Below, piece by piece: positions 6,105 through 11,732 of a stretch of 11,732 nt of DNA. Location of the stretch: NCBI GenBank assembly GCA_041476545.1, contig JBGOTP010000144.1, positions 1 to 11,732 on the forward strand, written 5' to 3'. This stretch comes from JBGOTP01 sp041476545. Its GTDB lineage: Bacteria > Acidobacteriota > Vicinamibacteria > Vicinamibacterales > CAVVIG01. Both the position numbers and the translations under genes were made by a program. The notes beneath the pieces were generated by a model that saw nothing but the letters and a program-made list of their open reading frames with translations, made no database searches and was not told the origin of the DNA. How positions within the stretch are numbered: the stretch's first letter is position 1; every line of letters begins with the position of its first letter.

Positions 6105-7421
6105 TTATCCGACCAACAGGTCGCGCGCCTCTCGACTCCAGCCTTCTTCCCACGTCGGGCGCGCGGACTTTCGTGCACCGGCGCGCAACCGGTCGAGGAT
6201 GGGCTGCTCGGCAGGATAGCCCTCGAACAGATCGAACAGGATGTCGGCCAGTTGCCGCGCCGTCGAGAACAGCAGGCCGTTGTCGCCGTGGCGGACGCGC
6301 TCGGCGAGGCAGGCGCCGTAGTCGAGCGCGCACACGGGCACGCCGGCGCCAAAGAGGTCCGCGATCTTGATCGGGATGTCGAGTCCGGAGGACGAGCGAT
6401 GGAGGCAGAGCCCGAGATCCGCGCTGCCAACGACACGCGGGTACTCTTCGGGATCGAGCCAGCGCGTGCGCAACTGGACCCGGCGCGCCGGCAGACCGGC
6501 AAAACGCCGTTCGAATCCCCTCCGGCGAGCGCCGTCTCCAGTGACGAGGATAATCAACGACGGGAACCGTCGATTCGGATCCGCGGCTTCCCACCCGCGC
6601 ACCCGATCCTCCAATCGGAGAACGGCATCGATGACCACGTCGAAGTCCTCGTCTTCGGTCCAGCTCGATGGGCAGATGATGAATCCCACCGTGCCGCCCA
6701 CAAGGCCCATCCGCCCAAAGAGCCCTTGCCGGAATCGTTCACGCTCCACACGCTCCATCGGGGCAAATACCGACGCCGGCCGGTCGTAGAGCACTCGCGC
6801 CTGGACGATCCCGAACTGCTTCTCGAGAAACGCCGACAACCCGCGCGAGACGCACAAGTGCGCGTCGGCCTTCCTCGCGTCATGCCGCTCGACCCAGCGG
6901 AACAGCCGCACCGCCGGATGCCAGCGCCCGATCCGCCGCTGCAGCAGCGTGTACCCCACGTTGTGCCAGTCGATCACGTACCGCACGCCGGGCTTGCGTA
7001 GCGTCCATGACGTCACGGCCAGCGTCGGCAACGCGGGCGGGTTCTGCACGAGCACGAGATCGATCCTGGCAGGCCTGACGTCGTTGGCAGGCGGGGCAGG
7101 CGGGGCGGGCTGGGCAGGCTTGACGTCTTTCCTGGGGCGTTCGAGCTGTCTGAGCACGCGCCACAGGCGGACACTCAGCTGAAGCGCTTCGACCACCGCG
7201 ACGACGGCGTACCGAATCCCGGATCCCTGACCGAACCTCTTGGTAAACGGCGAGAACCGGTGCACGGTGATGCGCGGGTCGTTGGTGATCGATCGTGAGA
7301 GTGAAGTGCCCTCGTAGCCGACCAGATCGACGTCAACGCCGCTCGCGGCAAGCGCGTGCGCGTGGTACTGCATGCGGGCACTGCGCCCGAGATCGGCAAG
7401 CGCGACGACGACGGCTCTCAT
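6105..7421 (-). CDS. ALG1-like (GT33-type) mannosyltransferase homologue
   Basis: This 438-residue protein is a GT-B glycosyltransferase whose motifs follow eukaryotic Alg1, the enzyme that adds the first mannose to GlcNAc2-PP-dolichol. Seen in order: ADLGRSARMQYHA (9-21), LVGYEG (33-38), VLVQNPPALPT (123-133), VIDWHNVGYTLL (149-160), LCVSRGL (189-195), LYDRPASVFAP (211-221), SSWTEDEDF (252-260), VTGDG (293-297), WLDPEEYP (321-328), GSADLGLCLHRSSSGLDIP (332-350), and NGLLF (381-385). Eukaryotic Alg1 has an N-terminal membrane helix, which is missing here, so it is probably a soluble or peripheral cytoplasmic enzyme. The acceptor in a bacterium is unknown. A Pro/Ala insert lies at 100-117. The Met at 7421 is preferred because the family motif begins directly after it and a perfect TATAAT lies just upstream. 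An in-frame ATG at 7466 would add 15 residues; neither has a clear Shine-Dalgarno. Confidence 0.85.
   Translation of the reverse strand: MRAVVVALADLGRSARMQYHAHALAASGVDVDLVGYEGTSLSRSITNDPRITVHRFSPFTKRFGQGSGIRYAVVAVVEALQLSVRLWRVLRQLERPRKDVKPAQPAPPAPPANDVRPARIDLVLVQNPPALPTLAVTSWTLRKPGVRYVIDWHNVGYTLLQRRIGRWHPAVRLFRWVERHDARKADAHLCVSRGLSAFLEKQFGIVQARVLYDRPASVFAPMERVERERFRQGLFGRMGLVGGTVGFIICPSSWTEDEDFDVVIDAVLRLEDRVRGWEAADPNRRFPSLIILVTGDGARRRGFERRFAGLPARRVQLRTRWLDPEEYPRVVGSADLGLCLHRSSSGLDIPIKIADLFGAGVPVCALDYGACLAERVRHGDNGLLFSTARQLADILFDLFEGYPAEQPILDRLRAGARKSARPTWEEGWSREARDLLVG
7070..7130 (-). repeat. In-frame G/C-rich direct repeat in the glycosyltransferase linker
   Basis: A CAGGC(C/T)TGACGTC word occurs at 7070-7082 and again at 7115-7127. 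Between the copies are repeated GGCAGGCGG-type units. On the coding strand this gives the low-complexity insert DVKPAQ...DVRPAR around residues 99-119, rich in Pro and Ala, just before the conserved VLVQNPP strand. It looks like a slipped-strand expansion tolerated in a surface linker. Confidence 0.6.
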
Positions 7422-7449
7422 GGGGGAATGATCGTTAGGAAGCGAAATG

Positions 7450-7455
7450 ATTATA
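7450..7455 (-). promoter_or_regulatory. TATAAT -10 box upstream of the ALG1-like gene
   Basis: A perfect TATAAT is read on the minus strand 28 bases before the ATG at 7421. No good -35 hexamer is present; the region where it would lie overlaps the edge of the CACGAAG palindrome. If used, transcription begins downstream of the alternative ATG at 7466, which supports the shorter protein. Confidence 0.4.
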
Positions 7456-7470
7456 GACGAACGCATACAC

Positions 7471-7545
7471 TCATCACGAAGTCACGAAGGACACGAAGCT
7501 TTTTGGCCAAACTAGGCCTTCGTGCTCTTCGCGGCTTCGTGATGA
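7471..7545. repeat. Symmetric palindromic element, three CACGAAG words facing three CTTCGTG-type words
   Basis: The outer 11 bases form a perfect inverted repeat, TCATCACGAAG (7471-7481) and CTTCGTGATGA (7535-7545). Inside, CACGAAG begins at 7475, 7483 and 7492, and the facing words begin at 7518, 7527 (one change, CTTCGCG) and 7535. The spacings are 8 then 9 bases on the left and 9 then 8 on the right. The loop contains the palindrome TTGGCCAA (7503-7510). It fills much of the divergent intergenic region between the glycosyltransferase and the oxidoreductase. It is probably a REP-like dispersed repeat or a multi-site operator, and could form a long hairpin. Confidence 0.7.
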
Positions 7546-7603
7546 AAAGGCGGCCCTTTCCTCTCTAGCCTCCGGTCTCGAACCTCTGCTATCGTAACGC
7601 CCC

Positions 7604-9655
7604 ATGCCCTCCTCTGCGAGTTCCCGCGAGCGCAAGACGCCGCTCGGCGGTCCGGCATCGGTCGTGGAGACCGCCTGTCCGCTCGACTGCCCGGACTCGT
7701 GCAGTCTGGCCGTCACCGTCCAGCACGGCAAGGTGACCACGATCGATGGATCGCACAAGAACCCGGTCACCGACGGTTTCATCTGCGCGAAGGTGCGTCA
7801 GTTCGGGGATCGCGTGTACGGCCCCGATCGCCTGCAGCACCCCGGGATTCGCAAGGGACGCAAGGGCGAAGGCCGGTTCGAGCGCGTCACGTGGGATGTC
7901 GCGCTCGGGCACATCACCGGGCGCATGCAGAGCGCGAAAGCTCAGCACGGGGGCGCGTCGATTCTGCCTTACTCGTACGGCGGCTCGAACGGCCTGCTGA
8001 CGCAGGACAACCTGGACGCGACACTATGGCGGCGCTTCGGCACGTCGAGGCTGGCCCGGACGCTGTGCGCGGCGCCGACCGGAGCGGCCAACATGGCGCT
8101 CTACGGCAAGATGCCCTCGGTCACATATCAGGACTATTGGGCGGCAGCCCTGATCGTCCTGTGGGGCGTCAATCCGTCGGCATCTGGCATTCATCTCGTG
8201 CCCTACGTGCGCGAGGCCCAGAAGCGCGGCGCCAAATTGATCGTCGTCGATCCGCGGACGACACCGCTGGCGCGGTCGGCCGACGAGCACCTCGCGGTGA
8301 AGCCGGGGACAGACGTCGCCGTGGCGCTCGCGATCCACCGCTATCTGTTCGAGCAGGGGTACGCGGACGAGGCCTTCCTTCGCGAGCACGCGCGCGGTGC
8401 CGACCGCCTGCGTGAGCGCGCCGCCGAGTGGACCATCGCCGATGCGGCGGAAGTGGCGGGCATCGACGCGGCGCAGCTCGAGCGAGCCGCCAGGATGTAC
8501 GCGGAGTCGTCGCCGGCGCTCATCCGGTGCGGTTGGGGTCTCGAGCGCAATCGCAATGGCGGCAACGCGGCCATGGCGGTGCTTGCCCTGCCGGCTGTTG
8601 GTGGCAAGTTCGGGGTCCGCGGCGGCGGATACTCAATGAGCAATTCCGCGTCCTGGAACATCGAACGCCCCTGGATCGGCGCACAGGAACCCCCGACACG
8701 TATCGTGAACATGAACCATCTGGGCCGCGCCCTGACCGAGTACGCCGATCCGCCGGTCGACGTCCTGTTTGTCTACAACTGCAACCCGGCCGTCACCGTG
8801 CCCGACCAGTCCCGCGTGCTTCGCGGCCTGGCGCGCGAGGACCTCTTCACCGTGGTCTTCGAACAGGTGATGACGGACACCGCGCTCTATGCCGACGTCA
8901 TCCTGCCGGCGACGACCTTTCTCGAGGGCTACGACTTCGCGAAGGCCTACGGTCCCATCAGCCTCGATCTGGCGAAGCCGGTCATCGATGCGGTGGGCGA
9001 ATCGCGATCGAATGCGGACGTGTTCGGTGAGCTCTGCGCGCGGCTTGGCGTCCTCGAGGACGGCGAGCCGGCCGGCGAGCTCGATCTCCTCGTCCGGGTC
9101 CTTGACGGACTGCCTGGCACGATCGGCGCCGACCTCCGCGACAACAGGCCACCAGCGCCTGCCTTCGGGATCGCACCGGTGCAGTTCGTGGACGTCTTTC
9201 CCAACACGCCGGATCGGAAAATCGATCTCTTCCCGGAGGTTCTCGAGCAGAGCGCGCCGCTCGGTCTGTACCGCTTCCAGCCGGATCCCGCGACCGATCA
9301 ATATCCGCTGGCGCTCATCTCGCCCGCGAGCGACAAGACCATCAGCTCGACGCTCGGCGAACTCGGTCGTTCGGACATCAGGCTGACGATGCATCCGGAG
9401 GACGCGTCGGCGCGGAGACTTGCGGACAACGATCTGGTGCGGGTGTTCAACGATCTGGGCGAGATGCACTGCACGCTCAGCGTGTTCCCGAGCGTGCGCC
9501 CGGGGACGGTCAGCCTGCCGAAGGGCGTCTGGCGCCGCAGCATGCGCAACGGCGTCACCGGCACCGCGCTCGTGCCTGATACGCTCACGGATCTGGGTGG
9601 CGGCGCCTGCTTCAACGACGCGCGGGTCCAGGTGGGGAACCTCGCAATCGGGTAA
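7604..9655 (+). CDS. Single-subunit molybdopterin oxidoreductase (BisC/formate dehydrogenase-like, 4Fe-4S)
   Basis: This 683-residue protein belongs to the DMSO reductase (MopB) superfamily. The N-terminus binds a 4Fe-4S cluster through Cys25, Cys29, Cys33 and Cys61 (ACPLDCPDSCSLAV, then FICAK). Middle domains include LWGVNPSASG (186-195), GAKLIVVDPRTTPLARSAD (209-227), a GGNAAMAVLALPAVGGKFGVRGGG block (319-342), and DTALYADVILPATTFLEGYD (425-444). The C-terminal dinucleotide-binding domain runs from about 565 to 683. Cys155 in LCAAPTGAA sits where formate dehydrogenases have the molybdenum-ligating Cys/Sec, so it is the likely metal ligand. There is no twin-arginine leader, so it should be cytoplasmic. 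No electron-transfer, membrane-anchor or cofactor-maturation gene is adjacent, and neither substrate nor redox partner can be named. The ATG at 7604 lacks a Shine-Dalgarno; a TATCGT eight bases upstream raises the possibility of a leaderless transcript. The last two residues are encoded by an intergenic-type repeat. Confidence 0.92.
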   Translation: MPSSASSRERKTPLGGPASVVETACPLDCPDSCSLAVTVQHGKVTTIDGSHKNPVTDGFICAKVRQFGDRVYGPDRLQHPGIRKGRKGEGRFERVTWDVALGHITGRMQSAKAQHGGASILPYSYGGSNGLLTQDNLDATLWRRFGTSRLARTLCAAPTGAANMALYGKMPSVTYQDYWAAALIVLWGVNPSASGIHLVPYVREAQKRGAKLIVVDPRTTPLARSADEHLAVKPGTDVAVALAIHRYLFEQGYADEAFLREHARGADRLRERAAEWTIADAAEVAGIDAAQLERAARMYAESSPALIRCGWGLERNRNGGNAAMAVLALPAVGGKFGVRGGGYSMSNSASWNIERPWIGAQEPPTRIVNMNHLGRALTEYADPPVDVLFVYNCNPAVTVPDQSRVLRGLAREDLFTVVFEQVMTDTALYADVILPATTFLEGYDFAKAYGPISLDLAKPVIDAVGESRSNADVFGELCARLGVLEDGEPAGELDLLVRVLDGLPGTIGADLRDNRPPAPAFGIAPVQFVDVFPNTPDRKIDLFPEVLEQSAPLGLYRFQPDPATDQYPLALISPASDKTISSTLGELGRSDIRLTMHPEDASARRLADNDLVRVFNDLGEMHCTLSVFPSVRPGTVSLPKGVWRRSMRNGVTGTALVPDTLTDLGGGACFNDARVQVGNLAIG

Positions 9656-9691
9656 TCGGGGAATTGGGGAATCGGGGAATTGGGGAAAGGG
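9646..9691 (+). repeat. G-rich tandem repeat over the oxidoreductase stop codon; G-quadruplex candidate
   Basis: AATCGGGGAATTGGGG occurs twice in perfect tandem at 9654-9669 and 9670-9685, preceded by a partial copy AATCGGGT at 9646-9653. Four GGGG runs (9658, 9666, 9674, 9682) are separated by four-base loops, with GGG runs on both sides, which is a strong G-quadruplex pattern. The Ile, Gly and stop codon of the oxidoreductase (9647-9655) lie within it, and it ends nine bases before the Shine-Dalgarno of the next gene. Confidence 0.75.
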
Positions 9692-9699
9692 TAAGACTT

Positions 9700-9705
9700 G
9701 GAGGA
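9700..9705 (+). promoter_or_regulatory. Shine-Dalgarno GGAGGA of the small secreted protein
   Basis: GGAGGA stands six bases before the ATG at 9712 and decides that start over the in-frame ATG at 9664. The 9664 ATG lies within the G-rich repeat and would place sixteen extra residues, including charged ones, before the signal peptide. Confidence 0.7.
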
Positions 9706-9711
9706 TGTCCG

Positions 9712-9990
9712 ATGAGGCGAATACTTCTTCAGGCGATTGCCGCGGCTGCAATGCTCGGAGCGGGATGGGGTGTGGCACGGGCTCAGGCGCCTGCGCCCAA
9801 CTTTGAGTTGGTCGTTGAGGCCCCAGCCGGAGCAACAACTATCAAGTGCGTGCGAGGCTGCACGCTCATGTGGGTAGAGCGCGGTATCAATCCGAACAAC
9901 ACACCAAAGCCGCAGTTTGACTTCTCATGTTCCGGCGGCAACGTGGAGCGGTGTTCGTCGTTCCGAGTGGGCGGCTGGGTCACTCCCTAG
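9712..9990 (+). CDS. Small secreted four-cysteine protein, function unknown
   Basis: This is a 92-residue protein with an n-region (MRR), a hydrophobic Ala-rich core and probable cleavage after ARAQA (22-26). The mature part is only about 66 residues: FELVVEAP, then Cys46 and Cys50 (IKCVRGCTLMWVERG), a Pro/Asn-rich turn (INPNNTPKPQ), and Cys73 and Cys81 (DFSCSGGNVERCSSFRVGGW). Two disulfides are plausible in the periplasm or outside the cell. I do not recognise a family. The signal peptide, strong Shine-Dalgarno and Cys spacing support a real gene. It follows the oxidoreductase by 56 bases on the same strand and might be co-transcribed, but nothing else ties the two functionally. The gene is bracketed by inverted copies of the AATCGGGG repeat, as if it had been inserted or is part of a repeat-bounded cassette. 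Confidence 0.7.
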   Translation: MRRILLQAIAAAAMLGAGWGVARAQAPAPNFELVVEAPAGATTIKCVRGCTLMWVERGINPNNTPKPQFDFSCSGGNVERCSSFRVGGWVTP

Positions 9991-10174
9991 TTGGGTTTGC
10001 CAACAGAAAATTACCTTGGGTGTTCGGGGAATTGGAATTGGGAATCGCTCCGGCTCCTCCGCTGTCTGCGCTGTAGTGAAATCAGCAGTAGCTCAATTGG
10101 ACAATTGGAGAATCGGGTAGTTGGGTAATTGAATTGCCCGATTCCCCGATTCCCCGATTATCCAACTACCCAAT
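9991..10174. other. Intergenic region between convergent genes, made of repeat fragments
   Basis: This stretch separates the small secreted gene from the Omp85-family gene. It contains AATTGG/AATCGGG-type fragments (10027-10046, 10094-10160), a pyrimidine-rich TCCTCCGCTGTCTGCGCTG segment (near 10055-10073), and a hairpin described separately. I see no open reading frame or RNA gene in it. Confidence 0.5.
10115..10171. repeat. Inverted repeat with C-rich loop, possible bidirectional terminator
   Basis: GGGTAGTTGGGTAA (10115-10128) pairs with TTATCCAACTACCC (10158-10171) with one mismatch in fourteen. The 29-base loop carries CCCGATTCCCCGATTCCCCG, the complement of the G-rich repeat at 9646-9691. 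It lies exactly between two convergent genes and touches the stop codon of the Omp85-family gene (10175-10177). It lacks a T-tract, so intrinsic termination is uncertain; it may be only a repeat remnant. Confidence 0.45.
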
Positions 10175-11732
10175 CTAGAAGGCCTCGCCGATACTGAAAT
10201 GAAGCCGCCAGCGGTGCGTCTGCGGTTTGCCCTCAATGACCAGACCGTCGATCGGATTGAGCTGGTACCCAAAATCGAAACGCACTGGGCCGACCGGCGT
10301 CTGATAGCGGACCCCCGGGCCGATCGCGTATCGCAGATCGTTCAGGGCCATTCCAGAGAAATCCGCCCACACGTTCCCGGCATCGAGAAAGAAGACGAGG
10401 CCCAGGCTGCCGCGCACCGTGGCGCGCGCCTCGGCGGTGAACGCCAGAAGACTGTTGCCGCCAATGGGCAGGCCGCCAATGGGCGGGTCAGTGGGCGGGC
10501 CGCCAGTGGACTGGCCGTCAGTGGACTGGCCGCCAGTGGGCGGGTGGCTGAGCGGACTCACTTCGTAGCGGCCCCATCCCCGCAGGGCCGACGCGCCGCC
10601 AAGGAAATACTTCCGCGAGAACGGCACGTTCGCCGCAATCCCGTCCACGGCGCTGATGTCGCCGAGCTGCAGACGGCCCGCCATCACCAGGCGTTCGCCG
10701 AGCGAACGGTACGAACGGCTGTCGACCGACACGGCGTAGTAGTTGAACGTCCCGGGGAGCAGGACACCGGCCTCTTCCGCGTGGAACGCCACCTGATAGC
10801 CTCTCCTCGGATTGAGCAGGTTGTCGGTTGTCGTCCGTTGCAGGTCGACCCCAAACGAGCTCAGCGTGCCTTCCTGCTTGCCGGTACCCGGATCCAGCCC
10901 AAGCGCGATGAAAGCGTTCCGGAGCCGGGACTTGTCCAGATTCTTCAGCACGCTGTCGGCAATCGAACTCGTATTCCGCTCGCCCGTCATCGACAGAGAC
11001 ACAGACGTCTGAGGGCCGCTGCGGTGCAGCACGGTCACTTTGGCGCCGGTCACGACCGACTCATAGGCGGGCGTGAAGGTGTACCAACGCTGCGCTTCGC
11101 CGCCGAGCGAGAGGTGCGGATCGAAGAAATACGGCTGATTGAGATCGAGTCGCACCCCGCGATCGAGCGACGACCAGCGCGCGTGGACGCCGGCCGATCG
11201 CGCCGCGCCGAAGAAATTGACGTGCCGATATTCGGCGTCGATGCGCCCGTGTTCCTCCGAGCCGTATCCAGCGCCCAGATTCACACGCTGATGCTTGCCC
11301 TCGGCGACGGTCACCCTCGTGCGCACCTCCGCCTCCTGCTTGTCCGGATCGATCGGTTTGATGTCCACGAACTGAAAGAGCGCCATTCCGTACAAACGCC
11401 GCTGCGCGTTTTGGATCGCACTGCGGCTGTACAGATCGCCGGGCTTGTAGTCCAGCTCGCGCGCAATGACGTTGGCGCTGACGCTCTTGTTCTTCTCGAC
11501 GACGACCGGCCCAAAGTGCGCGAGGATGCCTGGTTCTGCCGCGAAGACCAGCCTCGCCTGCTTCCCGGTCGCGTCAAGGGTCTCGGCTTCCACCACCCTG
11601 GCGTACGGGTAGCCGTGATCGCGGAGCTCGTTCTGCGCCAGGTCGCGGGTGGCCAGCACGAGTTGTCGATCGCGCGGAGTGCCAGAGGTGAGCGGGACAT
11701 CGCGCCGAAGTTTCTCGAGATGGCGGGCCGGA
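10175..11732 (-). CDS. TamA/BamA-like Omp85-family outer-membrane assembly protein, 5' end beyond the window
   Basis: The frame stays open to the window edge, so only the C-terminal 518 residues are visible; a GTG at 11659 is internal, since POTRA-like sequence (LEKLRRDVPLTSGTPRDRQL) continues before it. Visible parts are a partial POTRA (about 1-80, LRDHGYPYARV), a further POTRA (about 82-135, ELDYKPGDLYSRSAIQNAQR), and a 16-strand-type barrel starting near VNLGAGYGSEEHGR. The barrel has the family marks DNLLNPRRGYQV (303-314), LRGWG (383-387; equivalent of the VRGF/Y lid-loop motif) and VGPVRFDFGY (480-489), and ends in Phe518. Omp85 proteins insert or translocate outer-membrane proteins. 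The POTRA number and a possible TamB-like partner, which would distinguish TamA from other members, lie outside the window. A minisatellite expands the loop after LRGWG. Confidence 0.9.
   Translation of the reverse strand, partial: PARHLEKLRRDVPLTSGTPRDRQLVLATRDLAQNELRDHGYPYARVVEAETLDATGKQARLVFAAEPGILAHFGPVVVEKNKSVSANVIARELDYKPGDLYSRSAIQNAQRRLYGMALFQFVDIKPIDPDKQEAEVRTRVTVAEGKHQRVNLGAGYGSEEHGRIDAEYRHVNFFGAARSAGVHARWSSLDRGVRLDLNQPYFFDPHLSLGGEAQRWYTFTPAYESVVTGAKVTVLHRSGPQTSVSLSMTGERNTSSIADSVLKNLDKSRLRNAFIALGLDPGTGKQEGTLSSFGVDLQRTTTDNLLNPRRGYQVAFHAEEAGVLLPGTFNYYAVSVDSRSYRSLGERLVMAGRLQLGDISAVDGIAANVPFSRKYFLGGASALRGWGRYEVSPLSHPPTGGQSTDGQSTGGPPTDPPIGGLPIGGNSLLAFTAEARATVRGSLGLVFFLDAGNVWADFSGMALNDLRYAIGPGVRYQTPVGPVRFDFGYQLNPIDGLVIEGKPQTHRWRLHFSIGEAF
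10457..10543 (-). repeat. 15-base minisatellite coding a pentapeptide repeat in the Omp85 barrel
   Basis: Six units fill 87 bases: five of 15 bases and one of 12, each a variant of GCCGCCAGTGGGCGG on the plus strand. Translated on the minus strand they read PPTGG, QSTDG, QSTGG, PPTD, PPIGG, LPIGG (visible residues 397-425). All changes in unit length are multiples of three, so the frame is kept. Confidence 0.85.

Noticed and set aside
6020..6502. A 161-residue N-terminal extension of the LolA-like protein
   Set aside because: It is fully inside the ALG1-like gene in another frame, would bury the signal peptide, and ignores the well-placed ribosome-binding site at 6024-6030.
5628..7001. A 457-codon plus-strand open frame
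   Set aside because: It is antisense across both the LolA-like gene and the ALG1-like gene, which have strong homology signals and proper starts; its composition is that of a shadow frame.
7471..7545. A short CRISPR-like array
   Set aside because: The repeated words are only seven bases with one- or two-base gaps and mirrored orientation, without unique spacers; no cas gene is near.
9664..9711. An upstream ATG for the small secreted protein
   Set aside because: That ATG arises within the G-rich tandem repeat and lacks its own Shine-Dalgarno; the ATG at 9712 has GGAGGA and begins the signal peptide.
8633..9838. A 401-codon minus-strand open frame
   Set aside because: It is antisense to the molybdopterin oxidoreductase C-terminal half and runs through the G-rich repeat; no domain is visible.

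Overview
The window is GC-rich and densely coded. Its gene mix suggests a Gram-negative soil or sediment bacterium of the Acidobacteriota, perhaps class Vicinamibacteria: a secreted VWFA-type protein, a carboxypeptidase-regulatory-domain TonB-dependent receptor, an Omp85-family barrel and short intergenic repeats. This placement is inferred from gene content; there is no rRNA or other marker gene. I found no tRNA, rRNA, CRISPR array, transposase or phage gene, and no gene-free stretch longer than about 190 bases.

Layout from left to right. An SHS/NanT-like MFS carboxylate transporter (minus strand, 16-1278) diverges from a small secreted VWA-domain protein (plus, 1391-2290). The VWA gene converges, with a 16-base gap, on a co-directional minus-strand block. 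Read in the direction of transcription, that block is an ALG1-like (GT33-type) mannosyltransferase (6105-7421), a secreted LolA-fold-like protein (5135-6019) and a TonB-dependent receptor (2307-5138). The last two share an ATGA start/stop overlap and are almost certainly one translationally coupled unit. The glycosyltransferase is separated from them by 85 bases that hold a possible promoter.

A 182-base divergent intergenic region follows. It contains an unusually symmetric palindrome (three CACGAAG words facing three CTTCGTG-type words) and a perfect TATAAT box for the glycosyltransferase. A single-subunit cytoplasmic molybdopterin oxidoreductase (plus, 7604-9655) comes next. Its stop codon lies inside a G-rich 16-base tandem repeat with G-quadruplex potential. 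A 92-residue secreted four-cysteine protein (9712-9990) follows, flanked on its far side by an inverted copy of the same repeat family. The right end is the 5'-truncated gene of a TamA/BamA-like Omp85 protein (minus, 10175 to window end), whose predicted surface loop carries an in-frame pentapeptide minisatellite.

The strongest points for follow-up are the bacterial ALG1-like enzyme with near-signature conservation of eukaryotic Alg1 motifs, the coupled LolA-like/TonB receptor pair, the repeat-flanked small secreted protein, and two minisatellites growing inside protein-coding genes. I see no clear multi-gene defence or mobile system.
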